From Rhizobium lusitanum (GTDB lineage: Bacteria > Pseudomonadota > Alphaproteobacteria > Rhizobiales > Rhizobiaceae), in contig NZ_CP050308.1 of assembly GCF_014189535.1 (NCBI RefSeq), positions 372,001-436,000 on the forward strand: 64,000 nucleotides of DNA. The letters are read 5' to 3'. Shown here piece after piece: positions 47,844 through 59,304 of the stretch. Both the position numbers and the translations under genes were made by a program. The notes beneath the pieces are model-generated. The model was not told the DNA's origin. It made no database searches and saw nothing but the letters and a program-made list of their open reading frames with translations. Within the stretch, counting starts at the first letter, position 1. Each line of letters starts with the position of its first letter.

Positions 47844-48869
47844 TTACTTGACGGGCTTCTCGTGGTGGCCGCCGAAGCCTGCGCGCATGGCCGAGAGAAC
47901 CTTGTTGGCGTAGTCGTCATTGCCGCGCGAGGCAAAGCGGCCGTAGAGGGCGGCGCTGAGTACCGGTGTCGGGACGCCTTCGTCGATCGCGGCCGAAATT
48001 GTCCAGCGGCCCTCGCCCGAGTCCGAAACGCGGCCGGCATATTGCGACAGGGCGGCATCGCCATGCAGCGCGTCGGCGGTGAGGTCGAGCAGCCAGGAGG
48101 TGATAACGCTGCCGCGGCGCCAGACTTCGCTGATTTCGGCGATGTCGAGGTTGTACTGGTAGTATTCCGGATGGGACAGCGGCGCGGTTTCCGCGTCGGC
48201 TTCGGTGGTCTGCGTGCCGACATTGGCATGACGCAGCACGTTGAAGCCTTCCGCATAGGCGGCCATCAGGCCGTATTCGATACCGTTATGGACCATCTTG
48301 ACGAAGTGGCCGGCGCCAGACGGGCCGCAATGCAGGTAGCCCTGTTCGGCCGTGCTGGCCTTTGCAGCTTCGTCGGAGCGCATCGGCGATGGCAGAACGT
48401 CGCCGACGCCCGGTGCGAGCGTTGCGAAGATCGGCGACAGGTGCTGGACGGTATCCTTTTCGCCGCCGATCATCAGGCAATAGCCGCGCTGCAGGCCGAA
48501 GACGCCGCCGCTTGTGCCGACGTCGACATAGTGGATGCCCTTGGATTTCAGTTCGCCGGCGCGGCGGATGTCGTCATGATAATAGGAGTTGCCGCCGTCG
48601 ATGACGATATCGCCCTCGTCGAGCAGCGGAAGGATCGCGGCGAGTTCCTTGTCGACGATCGCAGCCGGCAACATGAGCCAGACGGCACGAGGACGGGCGA
48701 GCTTCGATACGAAATCTTCGAGCGACGTGCTGCCGGTGGCGCCGAGCTGCTCAAGCGTCGTGATGCTTTCCGGACGCGCGTCGAAAACGACGGCGGTATG
48801 GCCGCCCTTCATCAGACGCTGCACCATGTTGCTGCCCATGCGGCCAAGGCCAATCATTCCGATTTGCAT
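47844..48869 (-). CDS. gnd: 6-phosphogluconate dehydrogenase, decarboxylating, short (YqeC/GndA-like) form
   Basis: Oxidatively decarboxylates 6-phosphogluconate to ribulose 5-phosphate. 341 residues, shorter than the usual 470-residue NADP enzyme and close to the NAD-preferring YqeC-type branch. N-terminal Rossmann segment IGLGRMGSNMVQRL, GTSGGVFGLQRGYCLMIGG, and the catalytic Lys in GAGHFVKMVHNGIEYG. Alone on its strand, convergent with moeA. Cofactor preference is inferred from length and subfamily. Confidence 0.92.
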   Translation of the reverse strand: MQIGMIGLGRMGSNMVQRLMKGGHTAVVFDARPESITTLEQLGATGSTSLEDFVSKLARPRAVWLMLPAAIVDKELAAILPLLDEGDIVIDGGNSYYHDDIRRAGELKSKGIHYVDVGTSGGVFGLQRGYCLMIGGEKDTVQHLSPIFATLAPGVGDVLPSPMRSDEAAKASTAEQGYLHCGPSGAGHFVKMVHNGIEYGLMAAYAEGFNVLRHANVGTQTTEADAETAPLSHPEYYQYNLDIAEISEVWRRGSVITSWLLDLTADALHGDAALSQYAGRVSDSGEGRWTISAAIDEGVPTPVLSAALYGRFASRGNDDYANKVLSAMRAGFGGHHEKPVK

Positions 48870-49068
48870 ATGTCAGTCTCCCAGGAAGGATTTGTATCGG
48901 TTGAAATCTCAATAGAGATATTTAGCCGTCTTTGCCAATGAACAAATGACGGGCGAGCTATGCAGCTACGCGGGATCGGGGCGAAACATGCGGCGCTCAC
49001 GCATCTGTGATATTGCTTGGCGCCGACAAACTGCCAAGCTATCCGCATCGGCCATCTCTGGAGCAGAT

Positions 49069-49446
49069 ATGCTGGATCATGTCACAATCGGGGTAAGCGA
49101 TATCGAACGGTCCAAGGCCTTCTATGACAAGGCTCTGCTGCCCCTCGGCATCGAGCGCCTATACGCCGAAGGCGTGACGTTTGCCGGATACGGGATCCGG
49201 CCAAAGGCCTTCTTCTGGGTAGGGCATCGAAATGCGGCGCAAACTGGTGTTCATGTTGCTTTCACGGCTGAGGACAGAGCGGCTGTTGACCGATTCTATG
49301 AAGCCGCCCTTGCTGCCGGCGGGCTGGACAATGGGCCTCCCGGCATCCGGTCTCATTATCACCCCAGCTACTACGGCGCTTTCATCCTCGATCCCGATGG
49401 GCACAACATCGAGGCCGTCTGTCACTCGACCGGCGGGCCGACATAA
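49069..49446 (+). CDS. VOC family protein
   Basis: 125-residue single-domain vicinal oxygen chelate protein. MLDHVTIGVSDIERSKAFYD at the N-terminus and LDPDGHNIEAVCH near the C-terminus hold the metal-type His and Glu residues. GGAG lies five bases before ATG 49069; the longer open frame upstream is not coding. Its 3' end overlaps the convergent citrate synthase homologue by 25 bp. Substrate unknown. Confidence 0.85.
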   Translation: MLDHVTIGVSDIERSKAFYDKALLPLGIERLYAEGVTFAGYGIRPKAFFWVGHRNAAQTGVHVAFTAEDRAAVDRFYEAALAAGGLDNGPPGIRSHYHPSYYGAFILDPDGHNIEAVCHSTGGPT

Positions 49447-50555
49447 CGCGCACGTGGCCGGATGAGGTGCCCGCTTGTCGACTGCTCCATGGCATGCGCC
49501 AGCCAGCCGACCGTGCGGGCAAGCGCGAAGATGATCATCGGTGCATCCTCGGGCAAATGATAGGCTGACGTCATCGCTGTCAGCGCAAAGTCAACATTGA
49601 CGCGTTCTCCCACGAGGTCTTCAGACACGCTCCGAACCTCTGCAAACAAGGGCGGCAGGGTGAAGCATGCGAGCAGCGCTTTGGCGCGCGCATCACCGTC
49701 TGGATAGAATGGATGTCCGACCGCTGGCACCGGTCGTCCTTCCGCCAGATAGCTACGCACCGCCTCCTCCGCCCCGATTGCGGCGGCGCGGGTGATCAGC
49801 GAGCGCACGCTTTGCCACGCACCGCCATGCAGCGGTCCGGTCAGCGTCGCAAGACCGGAAAGTGCGGCGGCTGACAGCGTCGCTCCGGCGGAAGCGGTGA
49901 TTCGCGCCGTGAAGGTCGAGGCGTTGAGCTCATGATCGGCGAAGAGAACCAGGCAGCGGCGGATGAGGTCGCCGGCATCCGGTCTGCCCCAGGCCGTAGC
50001 AAGACGTTCATGCAACGGCAGCGTGGACACCCCCGGCGCCAGCGCTTCCGCAACGGTGCCGAACACGCTTTCGGCTTCGTTCTGAAGCGCCGGCAATGAG
50101 CGTCCAAGCGAAGGCAGGTCGGTCGTGGCCCGCCCAGCCAGTGCGGAAAAGGCCGCGCTCAGGGCGGGCAATCGTCTGTCTCCACCCTGCCCCTCCAGCC
50201 GCACCGGCCGCTTCATGTCCCAGAGCAGAACCGCGATCTCTTCGAGCGTCGCATGTTCGGCAAGCTTGGCTGCATCCTGCCCACGATAGAACAGGCGACC
50301 GTCGAAAACCGTCGATAGCGCCGAAGGCAGCACCGGATCGCCCCACTGGATCGCTTCGGCCGCCACCGTCTCCGTCTTGCGCCGTCCGGCATGGCGCGCC
50401 GCCAGCCGTTTGACATCATCGGTGAAGTAGAGGCTGCGCCGCGTATCAGCCGGATCAGGCTTCGCACGGATGCGGCCACGGCTGACATTGGCGTACAGCG
50501 TCTGCGTTTTTGTACCCAGCAGGGTCAATGCCTGCTCCGCCGTCAGCCAGCTCAT
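49422..50555 (-). CDS. Citrate synthase family protein with N-terminal DNA-binding-like domain
   Basis: 377 residues. The first 60 form a MerR/excisionase-type helix-turn-helix (WLTAEQALTLLGTKTQTLYA, then RGRIRAKPDP and YFTDDVKRLA). The rest is a citrate synthase fold: GPLHGGAWQSV, the second catalytic His in VGHPFYPDGD, and the catalytic Asp in NVDFALTAM. The canonical FGHR is replaced by VGHP, losing the Arg next to the His. Divergent from a second citrate synthase homologue, with two palindromes between. It could be an enzyme, a regulator or both; function is inferred. Confidence 0.85.
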   Translation of the reverse strand: MSWLTAEQALTLLGTKTQTLYANVSRGRIRAKPDPADTRRSLYFTDDVKRLAARHAGRRKTETVAAEAIQWGDPVLPSALSTVFDGRLFYRGQDAAKLAEHATLEEIAVLLWDMKRPVRLEGQGGDRRLPALSAAFSALAGRATTDLPSLGRSLPALQNEAESVFGTVAEALAPGVSTLPLHERLATAWGRPDAGDLIRRCLVLFADHELNASTFTARITASAGATLSAAALSGLATLTGPLHGGAWQSVRSLITRAAAIGAEEAVRSYLAEGRPVPAVGHPFYPDGDARAKALLACFTLPPLFAEVRSVSEDLVGERVNVDFALTAMTSAYHLPEDAPMIIFALARTVGWLAHAMEQSTSGHLIRPRARYVGPPVE

Positions 50556-50565
50556 AAATCCTCAC

Positions 50566-50596
50566 ATTGATCAATTTCATCAAGATTGACGTCAAT
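50566..50596. promoter_or_regulatory. Two phased palindromes between the divergent citrate synthase genes
   Basis: ATTGATCAAT (50566-50575) and ATTGACGTCAAT (50585-50596) are perfect palindromes made of the same ATTGA/TCAAT half-site. Their centres are 20 bp apart, two helical turns. They start 11 bp upstream of the HTH-citrate synthase start. Candidate operator for its DNA-binding domain; binding inferred. Confidence 0.55.
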
Positions 50597-50633
50597 GCAA
50601 ATAGGACTGATCTAAACGCATAGTCAAAGGAGA

Positions 50634-51728
50634 ATGCTGATGAAAAGTGGTCTTGAAGATGTCATTGCTGCCGAAACCAAGCTGTCCGATGTCGACGGCG
50701 CTGCCGGCCGGCTGATCATTCGCGGTGTGTCGTTGGACGATCTGGTGGCGACGAGCCGCTTCGAGGATGTTGCCGCCCTGCTGCTCGACGGACTATTCGA
50801 GGAACACGCCGATGCGGAAAGCATCAAGACGCAGTTGGGTGCTGCGCGCGCAGAATTGTTCGCGCATGTCGCCGCCGCCGATCCGACATTGCTGGCCCTG
50901 CCACCGGTCGAGGCCGTGCGGGCGCTGTTGGCCCGCATCGAGGACGGCGAAGATTTCGCCACCGCCATCCGCCTGATGGCCGCACCCGCCGTTTTCCTGC
51001 CGGCCGTGCTACGCCTTCAGAACGCCGAGACGCCGATCAAGCCAGACGCCGCGCTGTCGCAGGCCGCTGATATCCTGCACATGCTGGCGGGCAAGCGCCC
51101 GACATCAGAGCAGACAGCCGGCCTCGACGCCTATCTGGTTACGATCTCCGACCATGGCCTGAACGCTTCCACCTTCGCCTCCCGCGTCATCGCCTCCACC
51201 CATGCCGGTCTCACCTCGTCGGTGCTGGCTGCTATCAGCGCTCTCAAGGGACCGCTGCATGGTGGCGCCCCCGGCCCGGTGCTCGACATGCTCGACGCTG
51301 TCGGCGACCCGGCCAATGCTCGCGCTTGGCTGTCGCAGGCGCTTGATCATGGCGAAAGGCTGATGGGCTTCGGCCACCGCGTCTACCGCGTCCGCGATCC
51401 GCGTGCCGATGCCTTGAAGACGGCGCTCAAGCCGATTTTCGCGAGTGGTCAGGCCGACGCCGGCCGCATCGCGCTTGCCGAAGCGATCGAGGCCGCTGCG
51501 CTGGCGCTTCTGAAGGAGCGCAAGCCGGATCGTCCTTTGGATGTCAATGTCGAGTACTATACGGCGCTGCTTCTCGATGCTCTCGGCTTTCCACGCAACT
51601 CCTTCACCGGCGTTTTTGCGATCGGCCGCACGGTCGGCTGGATTGCGCATGCACGCGAACAGACATTGGACGGCCGACTGATCCGTCCGCAGTCGCGTTA
51701 CGTCGGACCGCTGCCGAAAGCAGCGTAA
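50634..51728 (+). CDS. Citrate synthase/methylcitrate synthase homologue
   Basis: 364 residues, CitA-like. GPLHGGAPGPVLDML and MGFGHRVYRVRDPRA carry both catalytic histidines. The third catalytic residue is Glu in NVEYYTALLL where most citrate synthases have Asp (NVDFYSG); Glu here is also found in some CitA-type enzymes. Ends with RLIRPQSRYVGP, as does its divergent partner. Activity toward acetyl- or propionyl-CoA cannot be decided. SD: AAAGGAG before ATG 50634. Confidence 0.88.
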   Translation: MLMKSGLEDVIAAETKLSDVDGAAGRLIIRGVSLDDLVATSRFEDVAALLLDGLFEEHADAESIKTQLGAARAELFAHVAAADPTLLALPPVEAVRALLARIEDGEDFATAIRLMAAPAVFLPAVLRLQNAETPIKPDAALSQAADILHMLAGKRPTSEQTAGLDAYLVTISDHGLNASTFASRVIASTHAGLTSSVLAAISALKGPLHGGAPGPVLDMLDAVGDPANARAWLSQALDHGERLMGFGHRVYRVRDPRADALKTALKPIFASGQADAGRIALAEAIEAAALALLKERKPDRPLDVNVEYYTALLLDALGFPRNSFTGVFAIGRTVGWIAHAREQTLDGRLIRPQSRYVGPLPKAA

Positions 51729-51800
51729 CAAAAGCAGCTATCCTCATGCGGCCGTGACCTGTCGCGGCCGCTTCCTTCGCCCCCTTGGCAAGCGGCCCGG

Positions 51801-53672
51801 CTACGCTTGCGATCCCGCCTGGCTTCGCCAGAGCCATACCGCCAACGATCCGGCACGGCCGCGCAAGCTTGTTTCGACCGGACCTTCGAGCTTGCCTTCG
51901 ATATAGGGCAGACTGTCGCGTCCGGCGGAATGTAGCAGGTCATTGCTGATGGCGATCTCGGCCTGATTGCGGGCGGCCACTTCCATCAGGCGGCTGGCAA
52001 CGTTCACCGTGTCGCCGGTCGCCGTGATCTGCTGACGGCCTTCACCACCGAGCCTTGAGGCGACTATGGTGCCGAAATGCGCGCCGATCTTGAAGCCGAT
52101 GCGAGAGGCGGTCGCCTCCGGCAGCGCTGCGAGCCAGCCTCTCATCCGGTCGGCGAGGCGAATGCAGCAGCGCGCCGCATTGGCGGGATCGGTTCGCTTC
52201 GGCTGCGGCAGTCCGAAAAGGATCATCGCACCGTCGCCCATGAAGCTGGTAATAGCGCCGCCGCAGGCGGTCACTTCCTCGTCGACAAGATTGTAGAAAC
52301 CGTTCAGCAGCTCCCGCACGGCGGTGGGTCCGATTGTCTCGCTGAGACCCGTAAACCCGTTGATGTCGATGAAGACTACGGCGGCCTCCTGATGCACCGG
52401 CTTTGCGAGAAAGCCGGGATCGCGGGCAAGATGTTCGGCAAGACCGGGTGCCTGGATGCGCTGCAGGCGTTCGCTCTCCTCGGCAAAGCGCCCGGCCTGC
52501 CTGCGGCCGAGCCAAAGCTGGGCTGCGCCAAAAAACAGCGTTGGTGGGACCGTCGCGGCGATCGGCACGGCGGCGCTCAGCCAGATCCCGTACTTGAAGG
52601 CACTGAGGTTGATCGCCAGCCAGGCAAGGACGACGCAGAGCGCCATGATCAGGCCGATGGTGTTGCGCCGCCAGGCAAGCAGGCCGACCAGGAGGAGCGG
52701 CAGGCCGACGGCGAAATAGAGATCGACGAGACGCACGCCATGGTCACGGACCAGGCCGTCGCCGGCGATTAGATGTGTGATCGAGGTGGAGATGACTTCG
52801 ACGCCCGGCAGTACCGGATCGAACGGTGTCGGAAAGACATCGCCGCCGCCGGTGACGGTCGCACCGATGACGACAATATGGTCCCTAATCGCCTTTTCCG
52901 GCAATTGCCCATTTAAGGCCGTGCTGGCGCTGATGGTGCGGATCGTGCCGCGCGGACCATAGAACGACAGCGGCATGAGATAGCCGGTATCGGTATGCAC
53001 GGAGCGGTCACCGATCTTGATGTGGTCGGAGATGACCGTTGGATGTTCGCCGGTCGCCGCCGAAACGACGCGCAGCGAGAAGGACGGTTCGATTCGCTCG
53101 CCGCTGCGAAACAGCATGGGCACGAAACGCGGCGTTCCCGTCTTGTCGGTCTGCACATTGACGATGCCATAGCTCGCGGCTTCCGCGAACCGCTGCTGTG
53201 GCTCCAGGAATTGCAGTGCGCTCGGCACGCGCGCGAGAGGTTCCTTGCTGTTATCAGTGACGCGCTGGCGGCTTTCGGGAAAGATGCCGGCTGCAGCCAA
53301 CACGGTATTGGTTCGCTTGAGCGATTGCTCCAGTGCCGCATCGCCGGATTCATCACCCGGATCGACCAGAAGCATGTCGAGCGCGATTGCTTTCGGCCCC
53401 AACGCTGCGATCGCGTCTATGATTGTGGCCAGGGTGGCGCGGGGCAGCGGATAGCGCCCCACCGCCCGCGACGTCTCATCGTCAATGGCAACAATGGTGA
53501 CGATATCGGGCGGCTGACGGCTGCCGCCGACTGCATTCCTGAGGTTCGTCAGCGTCGCCTCAGCGCCGTCGATAAACGGAATGTCACCGCGCAGATGCGT
53601 GATCCCGAGGCCGAGACCCCAGACGGCAGTCAAGACAAGCGCGATCAGCGTCAGGAGCGGTGGTCTGCGCAT
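51801..53672 (-). CDS. CHASE2-domain adenylate/guanylate cyclase
   Basis: 623 residues. N-terminal membrane helix, extracytoplasmic CHASE2 domain (about 30-315, with VTIVAIDDETSRAVGRYPLP and GPKAIALDMLL), three membrane helices (about 330-410), then a class III cyclase catalytic domain. That domain has VVFIDINGFTGLSE (metal Asp), FMGDGAMILFG (second metal Asp) and TGDTVNVASRL. Makes cAMP or cGMP in response to an unknown external signal. Lies 13 bp downstream of the FecR-domain gene, with which it forms an operon. Confidence 0.94.
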   Translation of the reverse strand: MRRPPLLTLIALVLTAVWGLGLGITHLRGDIPFIDGAEATLTNLRNAVGGSRQPPDIVTIVAIDDETSRAVGRYPLPRATLATIIDAIAALGPKAIALDMLLVDPGDESGDAALEQSLKRTNTVLAAAGIFPESRQRVTDNSKEPLARVPSALQFLEPQQRFAEAASYGIVNVQTDKTGTPRFVPMLFRSGERIEPSFSLRVVSAATGEHPTVISDHIKIGDRSVHTDTGYLMPLSFYGPRGTIRTISASTALNGQLPEKAIRDHIVVIGATVTGGGDVFPTPFDPVLPGVEVISTSITHLIAGDGLVRDHGVRLVDLYFAVGLPLLLVGLLAWRRNTIGLIMALCVVLAWLAINLSAFKYGIWLSAAVPIAATVPPTLFFGAAQLWLGRRQAGRFAEESERLQRIQAPGLAEHLARDPGFLAKPVHQEAAVVFIDINGFTGLSETIGPTAVRELLNGFYNLVDEEVTACGGAITSFMGDGAMILFGLPQPKRTDPANAARCCIRLADRMRGWLAALPEATASRIGFKIGAHFGTIVASRLGGEGRQQITATGDTVNVASRLMEVAARNQAEIAISNDLLHSAGRDSLPYIEGKLEGPVETSLRGRAGSLAVWLWRSQAGSQA

Positions 53673-53685
53673 GGGCGTCAGGATC

Positions 53686-54219
53686 TCACTGGCCGAGGCG
53701 GGCCATCAATGCATTTATGCGTGGTTGCCCCCAGCGCGTGACATGTAGGGAAGAACGGCCGCTATCGGCATCGATGCCCTGCCATTGCCCGAGTGTCACG
53801 CCCTCCCCGGTCGAAACCTTGTTGACCGCAACGCGGCCGCGTAGCACCAGCACCGATGTCTTGCCACGCTGTGTATCGACCGCCCATCGCGTGCCCCGGA
53901 CGGCAGCGATCGCCTGCGGTGTCACCACTTCGAACCCGCCTTGAATGCGGCTGCTGTCGACATCGATCAGCGCCGCCTTGCTGTTGAGCACCATGGTATC
54001 CACCTGACCGTCGCGATTCCGGTCCGCAAGCCGGTAGCGTGCCCCGCGTTCGATGGTGATGCTAAGCCCCGGTTCGCAATTCAGGGTCTGTCGCTTAGTG
54101 CTGACCGCCGGCCGCAGCGAGCAGTTTGCGGTGGCTTGCGCAGAGGCCGATCCGGCGCTGATGGCGCAGAGAACGCCCACTGCCAGTGCAACGCCGAGAA
54201 TATTGCCTGTCTGGATCAT
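53686..54219 (-). CDS. FecR domain-containing exported protein
   Basis: 177 residues with signal peptide (ILGVALAVGVLCAISAGSASA) and a FecR-type beta domain (FEVVTPQAIAAVRGTRWAVD and VLVLRGRVAV). Start at 54219 (MIQTG) is chosen since AGGGGGCC stands six bases before it. Here FecR is not linked with a sigma factor. It probably works with the CHASE2 cyclase as a periplasmic sensor; this is inferred from the 13-bp spacing. Confidence 0.82.
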   Translation of the reverse strand: MIQTGNILGVALAVGVLCAISAGSASAQATANCSLRPAVSTKRQTLNCEPGLSITIERGARYRLADRNRDGQVDTMVLNSKAALIDVDSSRIQGGFEVVTPQAIAAVRGTRWAVDTQRGKTSVLVLRGRVAVNKVSTGEGVTLGQWQGIDADSGRSSLHVTRWGQPRINALMARLGQ

Positions 54220-54304
54220 GATTGGCCCCCTCATCGCATGTAACCGGGGCCGAGGACGACCATCTCCAGTCACGGCATTCTCGATCCTTGGAACGGATGA
54301 TGCG

Positions 54305-55354
54305 TCAGGAGCGGTTGATCTGCAAGCTATCGTAACCCCCGGCCTTGTAGAGCACGGTCGAAACCAGCCAGCTCAACAGGAAGATGCCGACGATCGCGAA
54401 GCCGAAATTGGCAAGATTATCGTTGAGACTGCCGATGAAGCTCCAGACACCGCCTTCGAGGCCTAGCTTATCGGAGATCAGCCCTATCGCCTCGATGCCG
54501 CCGATGAAGATGGCGACGACAACCGAAGCGGCGGTGATCGTCAGATTGTACCAGAGCTTGCGCACCGGCTTGACGAAGGCCCAACCATAGGCGCCGGTCA
54601 TCAGCGTGCTGTCGATGGTATCCATCAGCGACATGCCGGCGGTAAACAGTGCCGGGAAGACGAGAATCGTCCAGAAGGACATGCCTTGCGCCGCCTGCGC
54701 CGCGGAAATACCGAGCAGGCCGACCTCCGTCGCCGTGTCGAAGCCGAGGCCGAAGAGGAAGCCGATCGGGTACATGTGCCACGACCGCGTCACCACCTTG
54801 AACATCGGCCGGAAGATACGCGTAAGAAAACCGCCGCCGGCCAGCAGTGCGTCGAGATCCTCGTCGGCAATCCTCTCGCCCCGTCTTGCCCGGTTGAAGG
54901 CCGACCATACGCCCTTGAGCACGAACAGGTTGGCAATACCGATGAGAAGCAGAAAGGCAGCCGAAACGGCCGTTCCGATGACGCCGCCGACATCGTGGAA
55001 CGATTCGAACTGGCCCTGCATCGCAGCCGCCGTTGCGGCAATGAAGATCGAGGCAAGCACGACGATGCTGGAATGGCCGAGCGAGAAGAAGAAGCCGACA
55101 GCATAGGGCTGCTTCTTCTCCTGCATCAGCTTGCGCACCACATTGTCTATCGCCGCGATGTGGTCGGCGTCAAACGCATGCCTGAGGCCGAACATATAGG
55201 CGAGAAACGCGGTGCCCAGCAGCGACGGCCTGTCGGAAAAAGCGACCCATGCCCAAACCCAGGCGGCGATGTTGAATGAAATCAGCAGAATATAGGTGAC
55301 GGCAATCTTGGTCTTCGACCGCTCGATCCGGTCATCAAATGGATTGAGTATCAT
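54305..55354 (-). CDS. Nickel/cobalt transporter, NiCoT family
   Basis: 349 residues, eight membrane helices. The family signature in helix II, RHAFDADHIAAIDN, supplies the His/Asp ligands for metal selection, and FSLGHSSIVV and LGFDTATEVGLL are the further conserved segments. Imports Ni2+ or Co2+ for hydrogenase, urease or cobalamin. None of these is encoded nearby, and no cobalamin riboswitch was found ahead of it. Start at 55354 (MILNPF). Confidence 0.93.
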   Translation of the reverse strand: MILNPFDDRIERSKTKIAVTYILLISFNIAAWVWAWVAFSDRPSLLGTAFLAYMFGLRHAFDADHIAAIDNVVRKLMQEKKQPYAVGFFFSLGHSSIVVLASIFIAATAAAMQGQFESFHDVGGVIGTAVSAAFLLLIGIANLFVLKGVWSAFNRARRGERIADEDLDALLAGGGFLTRIFRPMFKVVTRSWHMYPIGFLFGLGFDTATEVGLLGISAAQAAQGMSFWTILVFPALFTAGMSLMDTIDSTLMTGAYGWAFVKPVRKLWYNLTITAASVVVAIFIGGIEAIGLISDKLGLEGGVWSFIGSLNDNLANFGFAIVGIFLLSWLVSTVLYKAGGYDSLQINRS

Positions 55355-55438
55355 ACTTTTGTTCCCAATGTGCTTACTGGCAAATTGCCATGGAAACGGG
55401 AACGGCGCGACAGTCAAATGACGTAGGGAGCAGAATTT

Positions 55439-55834
55439 TTACGGTGCAAGAAACAGAAACCCCTCGTCCGCCCAGCCTGTCATACCACCAATCATGACCT
55501 TGACGCGCTTGCCGAGCATGCCGAGACGCAAGGCCGCCTTATCGGTTCCGTTGCAATGCGGGCCGGCGCAATAGACGACGAAGAGCGTATCATCCGGCCA
55601 CTCCGCCATTTTCCGCGCCGTCATCTTGCCGTGCGGCAGGTTGACCGCGCCGGGTATGTGTTGCTGTCCGAATAGCGATGGCCCGCGAACGTCGAGCAGG
55701 ACGAAATCGGTATTGCCGGAGGCGATAGATAGCTGGACATCGGAACAATCCGTTTCGAATGCGAGCTTTTGGCCATAATATTCGGCGACCGCGTTGGGAG
55801 AAGCGGCGGGTATTTCACTGACACGGCTGGACAT
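55439..55834 (-). CDS. Rhodanese-like domain protein
   Basis: 131 residues. Single rhodanese domain: FVLLDVRGPSLFGQQHIPGA and the active-site loop YCAGPHCNGTDKAA with Cys. Family transfers sulfur or acts as a redox/signal domain. Start at 55834 has AGGAG ten bases before it. Diverges from the GlxA-type regulator, a common rhizobial pairing that suggests regulation by it. Confidence 0.88.
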   Translation of the reverse strand: MSSRVSEIPAASPNAVAEYYGQKLAFETDCSDVQLSIASGNTDFVLLDVRGPSLFGQQHIPGAVNLPHGKMTARKMAEWPDDTLFVVYCAGPHCNGTDKAALRLGMLGKRVKVMIGGMTGWADEGFLFLAP

Positions 55835-55902
55835 GAAGGCTCCTGCTTTGGTGTTGCGGGAGCATTTATGTCGCGAACATCTCCCTGTTGAAATTGGCTG
55901 GA

Positions 55903-58676
<2,774 letters not shown>

Positions 58677-59185
58677 TTAGTTGCCGGTCGGAACGCCGTT
58701 GCCACTCTGGGCTGGCGTCGTCGTAGCCGGTGCCGTCTGCTGACCGGTAGCGGCCGGAGCCTGCTGGGTGGTCGTCGCCGGAGCGGGTTGCGTCGTTGTC
58801 TGAGACTGCGGAGCGACCGCGCCGCTGTTCGGAACGCCACTATTGTTGGCCGGCTGCGGCTGGCTGGCTGCCGGTGCTGCGCCATTCTGGCCGCCAAGCG
58901 AATCAAGAATGCCTTTGCCTTGGCCCGTCGTGCTCGGAATACGGTTGAGAATATCCGTCGGACGTCCCTCGAAGCGAGACAACACGTTCATGCCGAGCGC
59001 TAGCAAAAAAACAGAGTCGCCAGGATCGCCGTGGTGCGCGTCAGCGCATTGGCTGCGCCCCGAGCCGACATGAAGCCCGATCCGCCGCCAATGCCCAGGC
59101 CACCGCCCTCCGAGCGCTGAATCAGCACCACGCCGATAAGGGCGACAACAATCATGAGATAGATGACAAGCAATACGGTTTGCAT
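58677..59185 (-). CDS. secG: Preprotein translocase subunit SecG, frameshifted
   Basis: Small subunit of the SecYEG channel. N-terminus MQTVLLVIYLMIVVALIGVV with the LIQRSEGGGLGIGGGS signature and GAANALTRTTAILATLFF is in one frame, which stops at TGC-TAG. The continuation LALGMNVLSRFEGRPTDILN, plus a long Gln/Pro/Thr/Ala-rich tail (about 90 residues), is in another frame. The break is at A7, 59005-59011; eight bases restore a 169-residue protein. Start at 59185 has AGGACC upstream. In this secretion gene an indel in a homopolymer is most simply a sequencing error. Confidence 0.92.
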
Positions 59186-59304
59186 AGGTCCAGTCCTGCC
59201 CACGGGCGCGGGCATCAATCAAAAAGAAAAGCTCGCGGCTCTTTACATGAGGCTCTCGCCTATTCCAAGCCCTTTCGAGATTGGAATTCGGTCAAGTGAA
59301 GCCT

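Noticed and set aside
55355..55438. Cobalamin or nickel riboswitch near the NiCoT gene
   Set aside because: The flanking sequence is too short and has no conserved B12-box or other aptamer motif.
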